Position numbers and translations under genes: made by a program. A DNA stretch of 64,000 bases from Rehmannia glutinosa (taxonomy: Eukaryota; Streptophyta; Magnoliopsida; Lamiales; Orobanchaceae), in assembly GCA_016081115.2 (NCBI GenBank), contig CM071928.1:82160477-82224476 (forward strand). The letters run 5' to 3'. Shown piece by piece: positions 44,735 through 57,400 of this stretch (the stretch's first letter is position 1; every line of letters begins with the position of its first letter). The notes under the pieces are model-generated. The model was not told the DNA's origin. It saw only the letters and a list, made by a program, of their open reading frames with translations, and made no database searches.

Positions 44735-46284
44735 TGTTAGGAATTTTATTGTTTAGATTTTGATGAATGCCATGTAAAACTTAGAATAGAAAGTTGGCAC
44801 CCCAATTTTGTTGTAAAATGTATTGTAACAATTAGAGTGGCCAAGCCGAGTTAAGTCGCCCTACGCCTAACATGCAAGAAGACAATGAAGACTGGAAGGA
44901 AAACTCTGCTGAGGCAATTTGAGTATGGCAAAAAGAAAGAGTAGCGGGAACTCTATGAAGAAGCAAGCGAGATGCGGTGAGTGGAGCATCGGTCAAGTCA
45001 ACTCAAGAAAAGCTAAGTCTCAAGTTGAAGTGACGAGAAGAGTCATCCGATGATTGGAAGCGACTCTAAGTCACTGGGGAAAGCAAGGAAATGCGGTCAA
45101 GTCGAGATAAGCGTAAAAGAACCATTGCCTTTAGAAATCAAGAGATTTACTTAAACAAGTAATATCTCCATACCACCTTTCTTGGAGTGCTCGGTCCCAG
45201 GAAGCGTGCAAAAGGAATGAACCAATGGGAAGCACTACACCGTGTCGAGAACTCGAAAAGGTGAAAAGAACAATTCATACGAGGAAACGGCAATTCAAGA
45301 ACGCAAGCCAACGACGCAAAGTGACTTTCAAAAATAAGCCTATCTCTTCAACGGGCAAATTTTTGAAAGTTCACTATAAAAGGCCGAGGAGTTTGTTTGA
45401 GAAGAATGATGACACACACGTGAGATAAACAAGAATATTAGAAAAACTGAAACATTCTCAATCCTCAAGCCTACATTTCAAGTACATCAATCCAACACTC
45501 ACTCTGTGAAGGAAAGAGAACTTCAATCGAGTTGAAGAGGAAATCTTTGAAAACAAGGGGTCTACATTCCATGAAGGATTGTAGAAAGGTTCAAGGTTGA
45601 GCCAAGTCTTAAACTCTTGGAGGGCTTCGTGATCAAATCCAAAGAGTTTGAGCAAGTGAGCTATAGTAGCAAGGCAGCTGCCCTGTGAAGAAGGCCGAGT
45701 CGCACGAGAAGCCTTGGTGAGTGATCAAGGCGTCTCAGGCATCGAGTCCCAAAGGATCAAGTCGAATTTGTTGTGATCAAGACTTGTATCTGGACTGTTA
45801 CCACTTTGTAAACTGATCATTACTTAGTGGATTCCTCCAGGAGTTGGAGAAGAGAGGAGTAGAAGAATTACCCCATCTTCGAACCTCTATAAAAATTTCA
45901 TTGTGTCATTTACATTTCAAAGACTTTAATTCTTGCAATTTTAAGCGCTTTATCACGATAAATTTGCTATCCATTTGATAATTTATAAGTACTAAATCAA
46001 GCTCTAAAATCTTGTTTAATCAAACTTAAGGGTGTTAAGTCTTCCATTGAACATAAAACCACAGTTGAGTTAAAATATAGTCAACAATTTGAGTTACTCC
46101 ATCAACGGCTCGGTGAGTCATGTTGAGAGATTAATTCTCTTGAGTGACTAATTCGATTGATGTCCATCAAGGACACAATTTGTGTAGAATCAACTCTGTA
46201 GATTTAAAAGGACTAAATCGAAAATTTGGTAAGGTTTATTCAACCCCCTTCTAAACCTTACTCTTACACCCCTTGGGACCTACA
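44735..46284 (+). repeat. Downstream LTR of the SIRE-like element
   Basis: 1,550 bp, TGTTAGGAATTT to GGGACCTACA, collinear with the first LTR. It is followed not by a target duplication but by agtggtgtcaagagtgg (primer-site-like) and then a second partial copy of the LTR tail. Confidence 0.92.
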
Positions 46285-46335
46285 AGTGGTGTCAAGAGTG
46301 GGGTTTATTTAACCCCCTTCTAAACCTTACTCTTT
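46285..46335 (+). repeat. Second primer-site-like stub plus LTR-tail copy
   Basis: agtggtgtcaagagtgg resembles the primer site at 33791. The next bases (gtttatttaacccccttc, taaaccttactctt) repeat the end of the LTR (46229-46265). This is the signature of a second element unit or of a recombination product. Confidence 0.65.
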
Positions 46336-46731
46336 TTAATTTTAATGTCTCGGCTTCTTGGCTATGCCGACTAATTCTAAGAGTCTAAAACCAGGAACTC
46401 CGTTAGGGAATCCTAAAAGATCTATATCATGGTTGTGCCTCAACTAGCATCAATATCCCAACAATGTTTTTACACTTATGTGCATTATGGGTACAATGCT
46501 ATATTGTCTCCTACTAGCCCTCCCACAAGAAGCCACATGTTTCCAGTGAGGAAGTGAGAAAATATTGTTGATTGATTAACCAATAAATATGTGCCTCAGG
46601 AACTTGATCAAGGGGCCTCGTCTTTACTAATAAGGCAAACTAAAGACTCATAGGCTCCTCGTTTATTTTTTGTTATTTTTTATTATTTGATACCAAAACA
46701 TACTAGTGAAATTTAATTCCTAAGCTATAAG

Positions 46732-47001
46732 TAGAACTAGAAAAATATAGGCCAATCTAAGGATTGGAATAGACTGGGCCATGATTTTCTAGGTCTGAAA
46801 GAGTTCTTACCTATTTTGGCCAATTCGATTGGCCATTGGGACGGTTTTAGCCCGACTTTTAGCTCGATTCGATAAATTTTGTATACAAAATATATACACG
46901 GGTTGGGCTGGGGCAAACATTTTCATGGTCCGACCAAAAATCGGTCCAATATAACCTAATATAAATGTCAGCTCGGCCCAACCCATTGCCAACTCTAGCT
47001 A
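46732..47001. mobile_element. hAT-like MITE with exact 8-bp target duplication
   Basis: The 270-bp insert is bracketed by gctataag at 46724-46731 and 47002-47009. The ends tagaactagaaa and ccaactctagcta form weak inverted repeats of TAG..CTAGA type. The interior holds gcccgactttt and ggcccaaccc words. Non-coding. Confidence 0.65.
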
Positions 47002-47009
47002 GCTATAAG

Positions 47010-48264
47010 CTACCCTCAATATTGTGAAGGATTAGTAGGATGTGCGATGCTTCATTTTCAATCTTATTCAAATGCTTTTAATATTTTATTGGATATTTTA
47101 TCCCTAATCTTAATTAAAGTTGAGTATTTTTATTGGATAATTATATATGTAAAAATTAGAAGTATATTTGAATTATTAAATAGTTATATAAAAACATATT
47201 TATTTTTAGTTCTTTGTACGCAAAAATTATTTAATTAATTTTCGTGATAAACTAAACACTTATCAACAAATAGTGACATCTTTATATTAATTAAATAAGA
47301 TTAATACAAAAAGTACCCATGAGATTTTTGGTGATTACAAAATTACCAGTTAAATTTTAAAATTATAGAAAAATACCACGACTACGGTAAAATTAACGAA
47401 ATTTGTGTGGAATCGATATGCCCATGATGAAATTCCAAAAAAAATGAACGAAAATATTGACGGACAAAATTACGCTCATCGAGTTTGAAAACCCAAAGTT
47501 TTTAGATCTTTTTGTAATTTATGGAAATCTAGAGTGGAAATTATTTATTCTTTGTATTTGTAATTTATGGAAATTGAGTGGAAATTATTTATTCTTCATA
47601 ATTAGATGAGTGTATTTGTAGAATTCGAATGAGGATATTGTTTAATTTGTTTAAAATTGAAAGATTTTTCTGTAATCCTTATATATGTATTAATTCAAAT
47701 TTCAGTTTTCTTTGTTTACTGATGTAGATATTGTTATGATAATTAGTGAAAATTTATGAAATCCTTAAATAATTTATGTTAATATTTGAAAAATTCATAC
47801 AAAAGTTTCATGGGAAATATTATAATTTATGTTAGTATTAAAAAATATTTGCGTAAGTTCTAACAGTTGTTAGTTACTTAGTTAGGGGTTTAAATAAATA
47901 GAACATTCGATGAACAACTCGTGAACAAACTCTTATAGTGTATGTTTATATTTGTTTATTTGGTTAAGTAAGCATAAACAAATTTTCGGGTTTGTTTAAA
48001 AAACGAACAAAGCTTGAACAATTGTATATTTATTTATTAATAGCTCAAACAAGTTAATTTTGTTTATTGTTCCCGAATAAAATTATTGATTATTCACGAT
48101 CACCAAATGAACAAGCATTTGAATACAAATATGTTAATGAACAAATTCGAACATTAAATAATATTTCCAATCCGAACACGAATAAACTCTTTAAAAATGT
48201 GAATGAGCTCGGTCGAGTTAAACAGTACAAAAGTGAAACTTGGCTCGGGTCATTTACAACTCTA
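47010..48264. other. AT-rich intergenic DNA
   Basis: 47310-47520 has gagatttttggtgattacaa and similar phrases of the aattacaaaa foldback style seen at 9611-9880. A near-direct repeat of atttatggaaat...gagtggaaattatttattctt is seen at about 47519-47596. No gene. Confidence 0.45.
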
Positions 48265-48320
48265 TTGGTAGGGGTAGGACTGTATCCATTGTTCAATAAT
48301 CTGGTTCCATGGCTCGGAAC

Positions 48321-48944
48321 CAGAGCCGTCCTAGGGTCGGCGGCGGCGCCGCCACGCCGACAAAAGGCCTCCTCGGCGAGGGCCCCCGAGCCCCTATTTA
48401 TTTAATTAATTTAATAGTTTAATAATAAATGTATATGTAATATAAAGAACACAAATATGCGTTAAAGAACGCTTGGGCGCAGCGGTCTCGATCCTCTCTT
48501 GCATGCCACGAGGTCATTTGTTCGAACCCTACATAATACGAAATCTATTTTATTTACCTAGGCAGGACAAAATAACACCTAAAGTAATTTAAAGAATATT
48601 AATTTTACCAAAAGAGCTCTTAGGCGCAATGATCTGTGATCTCTTCTAAATGACTGAGGAAGTGTTTTCAATCCTCCATACTTACAATTTTTTTTTACCT
48701 AAGCTGGGGCAGAATCAATTTCAAAATGAAAAGAAATCAATTTTATATGACTAATATATTGATAATTTTTCTCCTTTAAATCTATGATGTAATGATATTA
48801 AAGTATATTTTTTTATCTAGTAGAATCGTCCAAATGAAAATATAATGCTCATTACTTTATTATTATTTTTTTATTTTTAATATGACTATAAAGAGCCTCT
48901 TTTTCGTTTCGCACTAGGCCCCTTAAATTATAGGAACAACTCTG
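48321..48944. mobile_element. hAT-like MITE with exact 8-bp target duplication
   Basis: The 624-bp element is bracketed by ctcggaac at 48313-48320 and 48945-48952. Its ends cagagccgtcctagg and cctNataggaacaactctg are inverted relatives (CAGAGYYGTYC). Directly inside the left end is a GC-rich palindromic patch (gtcggcggcggcgccgccac). The matching right-end text actaggccccttaaatt is the usual partner in this plant family. It is nested in a larger gaaccgg-rich repeat (about 48265-49600). Confidence 0.85.
48466..48690 (+). mobile_element. Two SINE-like tRNA-derived segments inside the hAT MITE
   Basis: gcttgggcgcagcggtctcg with gttcgaaccc (48470-48530) has box A/box B layout. A degraded second copy, tcttaggcgcaatgatctgt with ttttcaatcctcc, follows at 48617-48678; both are followed by similar tttacctaNgcNggNcaRaa text. 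They could be tandem copies or part of the MITE itself. Confidence 0.5.
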
Positions 48945-48952
48945 CTCGGAAC

Positions 48953-49770
48953 CGCCAATTTCGATTCCATGAAATGGGGATCATTAACAATCTCTCACCA
49001 GTTATGGCCTAGTTGCATATTTTGGTTAGCTGACATTTCGGATTACGATTCGAACTGTGTATTTTTACTTTTAAAAAACATTGCTTTTATATTTTATCCC
49101 ACAAAATTAAAACTACTAATTTTCCAACATAATTTTTTTAAATTTGTGAATTATTTAATTACTTAAAATTTAATAGAACACAAATAAAAAGATTAAAAAA
49201 ATGGGTTTGGACTTAATGTTAATATGAAGTTGCATATGTGATCTCTAAAGATGTAGAAGTATCAAAGTCCACGTACTTTCATGTAATATAAAATATAGTA
49301 GAGATTAGAGACTTGAGAGGCTTATAAAATTTTATAATAGAGAGGAAGTAGAGAGATTAAGAGATATTTGTGATAAATTAAATATGAATTGAGAGCTATT
49401 TACAGAAACTAACTTAAATAGATGCCGCTAATGCTGTTCACGATTTCTGAAAACCTGGAACTGTAACCGACCCTTCTAGGGGGGCAGTTCAACATGATTT
49501 GGAGTTGGAACCGCGGTCCATCGTTAATCAGATCATTGACCATGGTTACGTTCTTGGTTGAATGCCGGTTCCAATTCCAAATAGCCAGTTCCTAAGTAGA
49601 GTTTTTTTTTTTTTAATTTTTTTAACAGCCAAATTTATTTTTGTCTCATCATAAATTCGAGCCAATTTTTTGACGGCATCAATCTATTGCAGAATCAAAT
49701 ACTTAACTATAAAGGATGAAGCGTGGATTATGCCTCAACTAGTCAGGGTTCTTGGGCTGCCGAAAATTGA
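48953..49770. repeat. Repeat DNA rich in gaaccggttcc-type words
   Basis: Fragments such as tggaactgtaaccgaccctt, ggaaccgcggtcc and tgccggttccaattcc (49455-49590) resemble the ends of another plant MITE class and match the text flanking the hAT element (ggttccatggctcggaac, 48303-48320). Probably one larger element, into which the 48321 element inserted. No gene. Confidence 0.4.
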
Positions 49771-49771
49771 G

Positions 49772-50150
49772 TTACCATACAAGAAATTCTTCTCTACCCT
49801 GTAAATCGTTACCAGAGGGATTCGAACAACCACACTGTGGGTGCCAGCAAGCAGACATCACGTCACCCAAGTCCTTTACCAGTTGAGCTATGCACCGGGG
49901 GCAAAAAACTTTGGAGGGCAAACTTTTTATACTAGTCAGCCCCACCGGCATTGCGGTCCCCACCACAAGAAACCCCAACTCCGGTCTAGCCCTATGGATT
50001 AGTGTACACCGCTTGGCCCTACGCGAATGGAGGGATTTTTTGAGAGACATGGTTCTAGTAAGTATCATTTGGAGAGATTTGAACCCAGGACCTCAATGTG
50101 TCAGGCAAGATCCTTTGACCAGCTGAACTGGCTCCCATTGATCACGATAA
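49772..50150 (-). mobile_element. tRNA-derived SINE sequence, two tRNA-like heads
   Basis: On the minus strand 49886-49795 reads tgcatagctcaactggtaaa, then gacttgggtgacgtgatg, then gttcgaatccctctgg. The second head at 50140-50060 reads agttcagctggtcaaaggat, then cttgcctgacac, then gggttcaaatctctcc. Both follow tRNA box A/box B plan without a closing stem. The two are head to tail, about 270 bases apart. Confidence 0.65.
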
Positions 50151-51377
50151 GATTTGATTTCGTCTAACTTTATACTTAAGTATTGGAATATTGGAACTTG
50201 GCTGGGTTTTTTATTCCCCAAATCTCATGGGTGGTACCCTTTGTAATGAAGCCAATTGAATATGTAAGAATTACACGTTTAAGCCCAAAACTAATTAAAA
50301 GTATTGTTTATTGTTTTTAAGAATTAAAAGTAATGTTTTGATATGATCAATTATGGACAAGAAGAGTATCATTACACAGAGGACTATAACCAATTAACCT
50401 TAGGTGCCACCTAGATGTATTATCTTATCCTAAATTAATTGATTAATTAAACAACCAATCAAGCATACTAACAAGAATCCAAAGAGCTACGTGGATTTGC
50501 CTTGTTCACATAATTAGTTTCCCTAGACAATGATTTTGTTGGTCTCTATTTTGATCCAATTAAGATCCAGCTGCTTAGCATTATTGGCAAATTAAGCCAA
50601 TTCCAAATAATACAACTGTCATTAATTGATTGTTAGCTGCGGTAATCTAAATTGTAACATTGCCTTTAATTTGAAGATTGATCATATATTCATTTGTTTA
50701 ATCACCTACATAGAGGAAAAAATAGTAATTTCAACAGAAGAATTGAATAAATTAGAAAGGGGGATTATTTTAATCACTTGAATACGGTAAAAAATAGTAA
50801 TTTCAACAGAAGAATTGACTAAAAATAGGAAGGGAATATTGTAGTTACTTTTAACTTTTGATAAGATTGATATGTTTTTGCCCCTTGTGATGAATCTTGG
50901 TAGTTGATACTATAGTCCATAGGATGTTGTATTTTCATATAATTGCATCAAATTAATGTTCTTTAATTTTTTTCCTGTTTAAGTTATTGAATTTTTTTAA
51001 TATTAAATATATGTGGGCTTTTACTAAATTTTATGGTTTTAATATATGCTTTTTTAAATGAAATGATTCAATTAAATTAGATTAGATAGTTTAAAACAAC
51101 AGTAATAATTGAATTAAATCAGCAAGTTAATGGGCTTTGTATCAAATTCCGAACCAATATTCTTTAAAAGAATATGAAGAGAATCTAAGCTCGCTTGAAC
51201 GATTTGAGGGGGAAAATTACACCTTATTGAGATCTCAACAATTTTTGTAAATTGAATAATGTTTTTTCTATTAGAAAAAAGCCAAACTTATTATGGTTAT
51301 AATTGCTATATTTTTTGTATCAGTACATGAAATTAAACCTTATGAACTTTTGTAGAATACCTTAATTTAATAAGATT
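50151..51377. other. Intergenic DNA with a 75-bp tandem duplication
   Basis: aaaaaatagtaatttcaaca and gaagaattga occur at about 50718-50748 and again at 50791-50821. Otherwise AT-rich with no gene. Confidence 0.6.
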
Positions 51378-51649
51378 AACAAAGAAAGACATAAAAAGGA
51401 AATACGAGTTTAACTTGGAGGGGGCAAAATGCTCTGCCCTCTCTCACACACTAGCACACACTTTTTTCACACACACATGCAGTGTTCTTCACGTTTGGGC
51501 CGATTTTTCACGGATTGTTCTAGCATTCTTTCATTCTGAGGGAGTTTTAGATTCTGTTTTCTCTTTTTCTTTTTTCTTCTTCCGTTTTCCCTTTTTTCTT
51601 ACGTGTTTTCTTGTCATCCTCTACTGTGTTCAGGTTTCTACAGCCATTA

Positions 51650-54378
51650 ATGGCAGACTTTAGTTCATGTCCGCCGGAATCCCAAACCCCCAATCTTGGG
51701 TCATATGCAAATGTGACTGCTTCAAACTCAAATCGCTCAAACCTGTCTTTTGATCCCAAGAGAATCGTTCCAGTTGGCACCCACCAGGTTAGAGATGGCA
51801 AACAGGTTCTGGGCTTTTCCTCCTTGGAGAATGATCGTCTTGCAGCGTCTTGGAAGCTCACCCTGATTGGAAAATTCTCCTTCGCGATTCCTCAGCCCAA
51901 AGGAATTGATTCTGGGTTATCTGCTTTGAATTTGAAGGGGTCATTCTCCTGGAGCTTTGCAAACCCCTCACATATTATCATCAAATTACAGCTTGAGGTG
52001 GATTTTAATAAGTTATGGATGGGTACTCTGTGGTCTATGGGGGATTGCCCGATGCGTGTGTTCAAGTGGACACCTTCGTTTAATCCGAAAATGGAAGCTC
52101 CTCTTGCGCCAGTTTGGATTCGTCTACCGGGCTTGCCTATACATTTCTTTGATCATAATGCTCTTTTCGCTATTGGCAATATTATAGGTACGCCTCTTCA
52201 AGTGGACTCGATGACAGCAACTCGATCTCGATTATCTATGGCACGGGTTTGTGTTGAACTGGACTTATTGAAGGAGAAAGTTGAAGAGATTACTCTTGAG
52301 TTTGATGATACTTCACACGCCCAAAAAATAACCTATGAACGGATTCGGATTATTGTACTCATTGCAAGCATATTGGACACTCTATTGAGGGTTGCTACAT
52401 GAATGGGAAGATTACCCGCCCACCACCACTGTTAGGCGCCATATAACTACAAAGAGGAGTTCGATGGATACAACTCGAAGGGGTTATGTGGTAATATGGA
52501 AAAGTTAAGGGGTACAACAGATAATTCTAAAATTTTGAGGGCTGAAAACCCTAATCCTACTCGGGGTGCTCAAAGAACGGTTGCCCAAAATCAGGAATGG
52601 ATACAGGTCAAAAAGAAAGGACCGAAAGAAACGGGGCTGGTTTCTAAGGAGTTTCTAAAATCAGCAAAGAAGTCAAAACATACCTATTTTGCAGATAGTC
52701 ATTCATATGCTGAAGAACCTGGCAGTAATCGATTTTCGAGTTTGGAAAATGATGGTTTTCAGCCATTGGATACAGTGTCACAATTAATCAAGGGCTCAGA
52801 TCATATTGGTGACTTACACTTGGACGTTCAGGTTGATACCATTATTGCGGAAAAGAAACAGGCAAGCGATGTGGAAATTGCTATAAACGAGCACAAGGCA
52901 GGCGCCACAAATCCCATTAACTTGGGTGACAACTCGTGCTTGGAGGATGGTCTCGTAAATGGGAATTTCATTAAAAAACATATGGCGAGGAGCACGCCTT
53001 GAACGGTCGAAATGGCCTTGATAATGGAGGCATTATTCTTTCTGCAGTTAATGGATTTCCTATGTGTCTCAATCATTCTATGCCATCTTTGTCTTTTTTT
53101 GAGGATAATAAACATACGCATGGCAGTGTAGCACATGCTTTTGAGAAGACTTTAAAGGCCACTATAGAATGTCCCCTGGGTCCACCTTCTTTAATTTTAC
53201 AAATGGATCAGTCTGCTGAATTGGAAAATATTCTTGTTGGGCCCCAAATTTTGTCAGATAATTTGGAAATAATTGGGCAAAATCCGTCCTCCTCTTTTAA
53301 TTTGAACATGGTCGAAATAGTGGGTGACAATATTATTAACGGTTCGGATTTTTTAAGCGATTCGGCTGCAGGCGCGATTAAAGGGCATTATAATGGCGCA
53401 TCATCTGATATATTCCCCCCTTCAATTTCGACATCTGCTACAACTTTTGGGAATTCCAATGGCCAACTTGAGTATAATGGGATTTTGAAGGACCCCACCT
53501 CAACACCTTTTAATGAAAACAAAGTGGAAGATGCTCAGCATATTTTGGTCTTTGATAATAGCAATTTGATTGGCCCATACCCCCATCACCCTTCACGCGC
53601 AGAACCCACCACCCCTGGGGGACAAGATGTTTTTTTGTCTCCTTTAATTAACTCAGCCAATAACCTTTATCTGGCCCCACCACACCTAACCCCCTCAGCT
53701 GCCTTGGATTCGCACGCCCAGGAGGATGGATCGCGTGCATCATTGGGCCAAAATGCTTGCCTTCACTTTGCCCATGTTCTTACCAGCCCATCCGACCCCA
53801 CCAAGGGACCCGCACAGCACTCCAAGCCGTCCCAATCGCTGCAAGTTGCAGCCAGTGTCGCCTCTTTCCACTTTGGGCGTTCGTCCTTAACAGTGCCCAA
53901 GACATGGCCCCCACTTCTTTGTCTAGCTCCTCCTTTTACTGGGCCACCTTTGGATCGCCCTGCAGTGACCCATCAAAGCAAATGGCCAATTATGTGCTCA
54001 CGAGATCCAATATCGACCACTCCCTGCTGCTAGCTTCAAGTCCAATCGCCCAACATGATCGGCTCAAGGCCGATTGGATTGTTTCTCTGCTTTGTCTTCT
54101 GAGCCCACTCAAATTGAACAGATCAAGTTTGTTTGGCATCTCCAAGTGGAGAAATCTTGGTGACACACGTGCCCCTCAACCCTCCAAATTCTCTACCTGA
54201 AGACAAAACAGTGCACGTAAAAATGGAAAATATTAAGTCAGTTCCTTCGGGCCCGAGCTCATTGCAATCATCCCCGGCTAAAAATGGCTTGCATTTGAAT
54301 AATGCTGGATATGCTGATACGTTATTAAAAAAAAAAAAAAAAAAGCTGGGGTGGACAAGTTTCCGAAATCAGCGATAA
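51650..54378 (+). pseudogene. LINE ORF1, DUF4283/zinc-knuckle RNA-binding protein, frameshifted
   Basis: Starts at MADFSSCPPES (51650). DUF4283 follows, with LIGKFSF, WTPSFNPKMEAPLAPVWIRL and LPIHFFD, the plant L1 ORF1 RNA-binding domain. A CCHC knuckle (Cys-x2-Cys-x4-His-x4-Cys, codons at 52354-52395) is in another frame, so a frameshift lies just before it. A third and fourth frame carry the long low-complexity C-terminal part (52496-53002, 52999-54033). A run of 16 A at 54329-54344 near the end is a likely slippage or miscall site. Confidence 0.8.
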
Positions 54379-54493
54379 AGAATTCAAAGTCGGGCAAATT
54401 GGTTCATAATTTTCTCTACAAAGGAGGAGCGAGCCAACGACCCCACAATCGATCAGGTGTTTCTAAATCCTCTTCCCATTCTAATTGTTAATT

Positions 54494-57400
54494 ATGTCGA
54501 TTAAATTCTTAACATGGAACGTGAGGGGTATTGCTAATCCTGGTAGCCAACGCCATTTGCATGCGTTAATCTCTCGTCATAAATTGCCTTTTGTTGCGCT
54601 TTTAGAACCTATGACTTTGCCTGAGTTTAGTTTCTATTGTCGTAGATTTGGCTTTGATGATGGCTTATCTAATTGTTCTAATCATATCCGGATTATGTCT
54701 CTTTGCTTTCGATTACACTTTGACATTCTTGTTGATCATGCACAATTATTACATTGTAGGTTGACATCCGCCTTGTTGCCTCACCTATTTATTTGACTTT
54801 TGTGTATGCTAAATGTGATAGAGTAGCTAGACATTTTTGTGGGATACCTTGCGTGAGATTGCGATTAGTATGGAGGGGTTACCCTGGCTTGTTAGTGGTG
54901 ACTTTAACATTTTTTGCATGATCACGAGAGGATTGGTGGTATCACCGATAGGTCGGATGAGATGCTTGATTTTGCCTATATGATCGCGGATTGTGAATTA
55001 TTTGATGCGGGTGTGAGGGGCCTATCTTTACGTGGGCTAGAGGCGGGCTCGGAGAGACTTGATAGGGCTTTATACAATGAACACTGGGCTGATGTGTTTA
55101 CTTCTTCTCGTTGTTACGCATTTATCTCGTGTTCGCTCTCGATCATGCTCCTTTACTCATATCGTGTCGTTTGCACCGCATGTGCCTTGTTCTTCTTTCC
55201 GATTTCAAAGATATGTGGATACGTCACCATACTTTTTGCAAAGGTTGTCAAGGAAGCATGGGGGCATCAGCTGGTTGTTTTGGAATGAGGAGCTTACAAA
55301 GACAAGTTGAATAGGGTCAAGCGGACTCAAGATTTGGAATCACCAGACGTTTGGTAATGTTTTCGATCGGGTTAGGACGGCCGATGAGACAGTTTGGTGG
55401 CTCAGACATTTACGATAGAGATCCGTCTCCGACTCATCGGGTGAGTTACATCGTTGTGTGGTGAGTATGAGCTTCGTTTGAAAATAGAGGAGGATTTTGG
55501 CGCAGAAAGCGCATTTGTTAAGTGGGCAGTCGAGGGGGAGCGCAACACTAAGTTCTTCCACGGATTTGTTAAGCAGAAGCGGTGTCGCGCTAGGATCCAC
55601 TCGATTGACGATGATGGGGTGACGATCACGCAGGATTCGGAGATTCGGAAGTCGGCGATTCGATTCTTTCGATCTTATTGACTTCGACTTGGAGTATCTG
55701 ACTCCCCCTGTCGATGAGTACTTTCCCCGGCTTCCTGATTCCGTTGATCTTGATGGACTTTGTGCTATGCCGACGGCTCAGGAGGTTCGCGATGCGGTGT
55801 TTGGGATTGATCCGTCTAGTGTTTCGGGGCCTGATGGTTTCTCATCGTTGTTCTTTCAAAGACTTTGGGATTTCGTCGATCGGATGTCGAGGATGCGGTG
55901 GTTGACTTTTTCTCGGGTAATCTCATGCCGCCCACGCGTTCACGGCTACATCTTTAGTTCTCATTCGAAGGTTCCTCACCCTCGGAAGTGGTGAGTTCGG
56001 CCGTGCTTTGTGCAACGTGGCGAATAAGATTATCTCGAAGATTATGAACGCGGTTGGTCTCGATTACGCTTTGATTGTGTCGCCGAATCGAGTGGTTTCA
56101 CACCGGTCGTGTTATCTCGGATAACATATTGCTCGTGAGAGAGCTTATCCATGATATCGGCTTAGCCACGGAGATTCCTAATGTGGTGATGAAGTGGATA
56201 TGGCTAAAGCTTATGATAGGGTGCGTGGGATTTCTGTATACTGACTATGATTCACATGGGCTTCCCGTTCGGTGGATTGATATGGTTGGCGATTGTATCG
56301 AAATCGTGGCTTCTCTGTCCTGGTTAATGGTATCCCTTCTGGATATTTTCCTTCGACTCGGGGACTGCGGCAGGGGGATCCTCTATCTCCTGCTTTGTTT
56401 GTTCTGGCAGCGGAGTATTTATCCCGGGGATTGGATTCCACGATTAGACGACATCGTGATATGATTTATCGGACGCGACGAGGCTTTCCGGTGACGCATC
56501 TGGCCTATGCTGATGATGTGGTTATCTTCACGAGGGCGTCTGAGGATGGTTTGGTCACGTTGAGACACTTTTTGGAGCACTATTCGCTCTTACTGGGCGC
56601 GGGTGTCGGTGCGGGAAGAGTAGTTTCTTCTTGGCCCCACGTTACATTGACGGGTGGGAGCACATGGTGCACGAGCTGACTGGCTTTGTTCGCGATGACT
56701 TGCCGATGACTTATTTGGGTGTCCCTTTGTTCAAGGGGCGAATGACGAAAGAGCTCTTCCTCCCAGTGATTCAGAGGATGTTGGATAGAGTTGCGGGGTG
56801 GTCGCATCGACATCTCTCCTTTGGTGGTAGGCTCGCTCTTATTCGGAGCACGCTAATGGCCACCCCGTTGCATATTCTTTGGTCATGCAGCCGCCAAAGA
56901 CGATTCTGCGATTGGAGCAGATCATGGCTAGATTCTTTTGGGGATCCTATGCGGGGAGAAGAAGACTCATTGGATCGGTTGGGATATTATCGCCACCCTA
57001 TTTTCGAGGGGCGGTTTGGGGTTGCGCCGACTTTTCGATATTCCGACGCCTTGATTACAAGTTGTGGTGGAGATTACGCGAGGGCCATTCGTTGTGGGCT
57101 CAATTCTTGATCGGCAAAATCTTGTTACAATGGGCTTCGGTCTCCTGCAGAGCCTCGTAACACATAATCATAGTCATCAGTGGAGGCGCTGAGGCGGATC
57201 GGTATTCGGGCCCGGGAGCGGATTTTTGGTCTATTGGCAAAGTGGTAGCGGGTCAGCTTCTGGGATGATATTTGGCTTGGACACAGGCCGCTTACGGATC
57301 ATTGTTTGGATCGACCTTTGGGGCACATGACAATTGATTGGTTTATTCGCGATGGTGAGTGGGATCGCGATAGGCGCACAGTCTTGGTCTCGGGATGTGG

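Larger units (their letters stand above)
32260..46284 (+). mobile_element. Ty1/copia retrotransposon, SIRE/Maximus-like, 14 kb, degenerate
   Basis: Two LTRs (32260-33790 and 44735-46284) enclose gag, integrase, reverse transcriptase and RNase H in Copia order, followed by about 5 kb of non-pol sequence before the second LTR. Large size, long LTRs and a long post-pol region fit the SIRE/Maximus (Sirevirus) lineage. All ORFs are broken by many indels, so it cannot be autonomous. No 5-bp target duplication is found: the left flank is ttcat, while the right flank is primer-site-like sequence. Subregions are listed separately. Confidence 0.88.

Noticed and set aside
32260..46284. Host gene or operon-like system in the GC-richer 40.6-44.5 kb stretch
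   Set aside because: It lies between pol and the 3' LTR of one retrotransposon and has no intact frame, so it is explained as its post-pol region.
48067..48405. 112-residue plus-strand ORF
   Set aside because: It runs across the border of the hAT MITE and its GC palindrome and shows no family resemblance.
49795..49886. tRNA gene on the minus strand
   Set aside because: The box A to box B distance and the lack of a closing stem indicate a SINE head rather than a tRNA.
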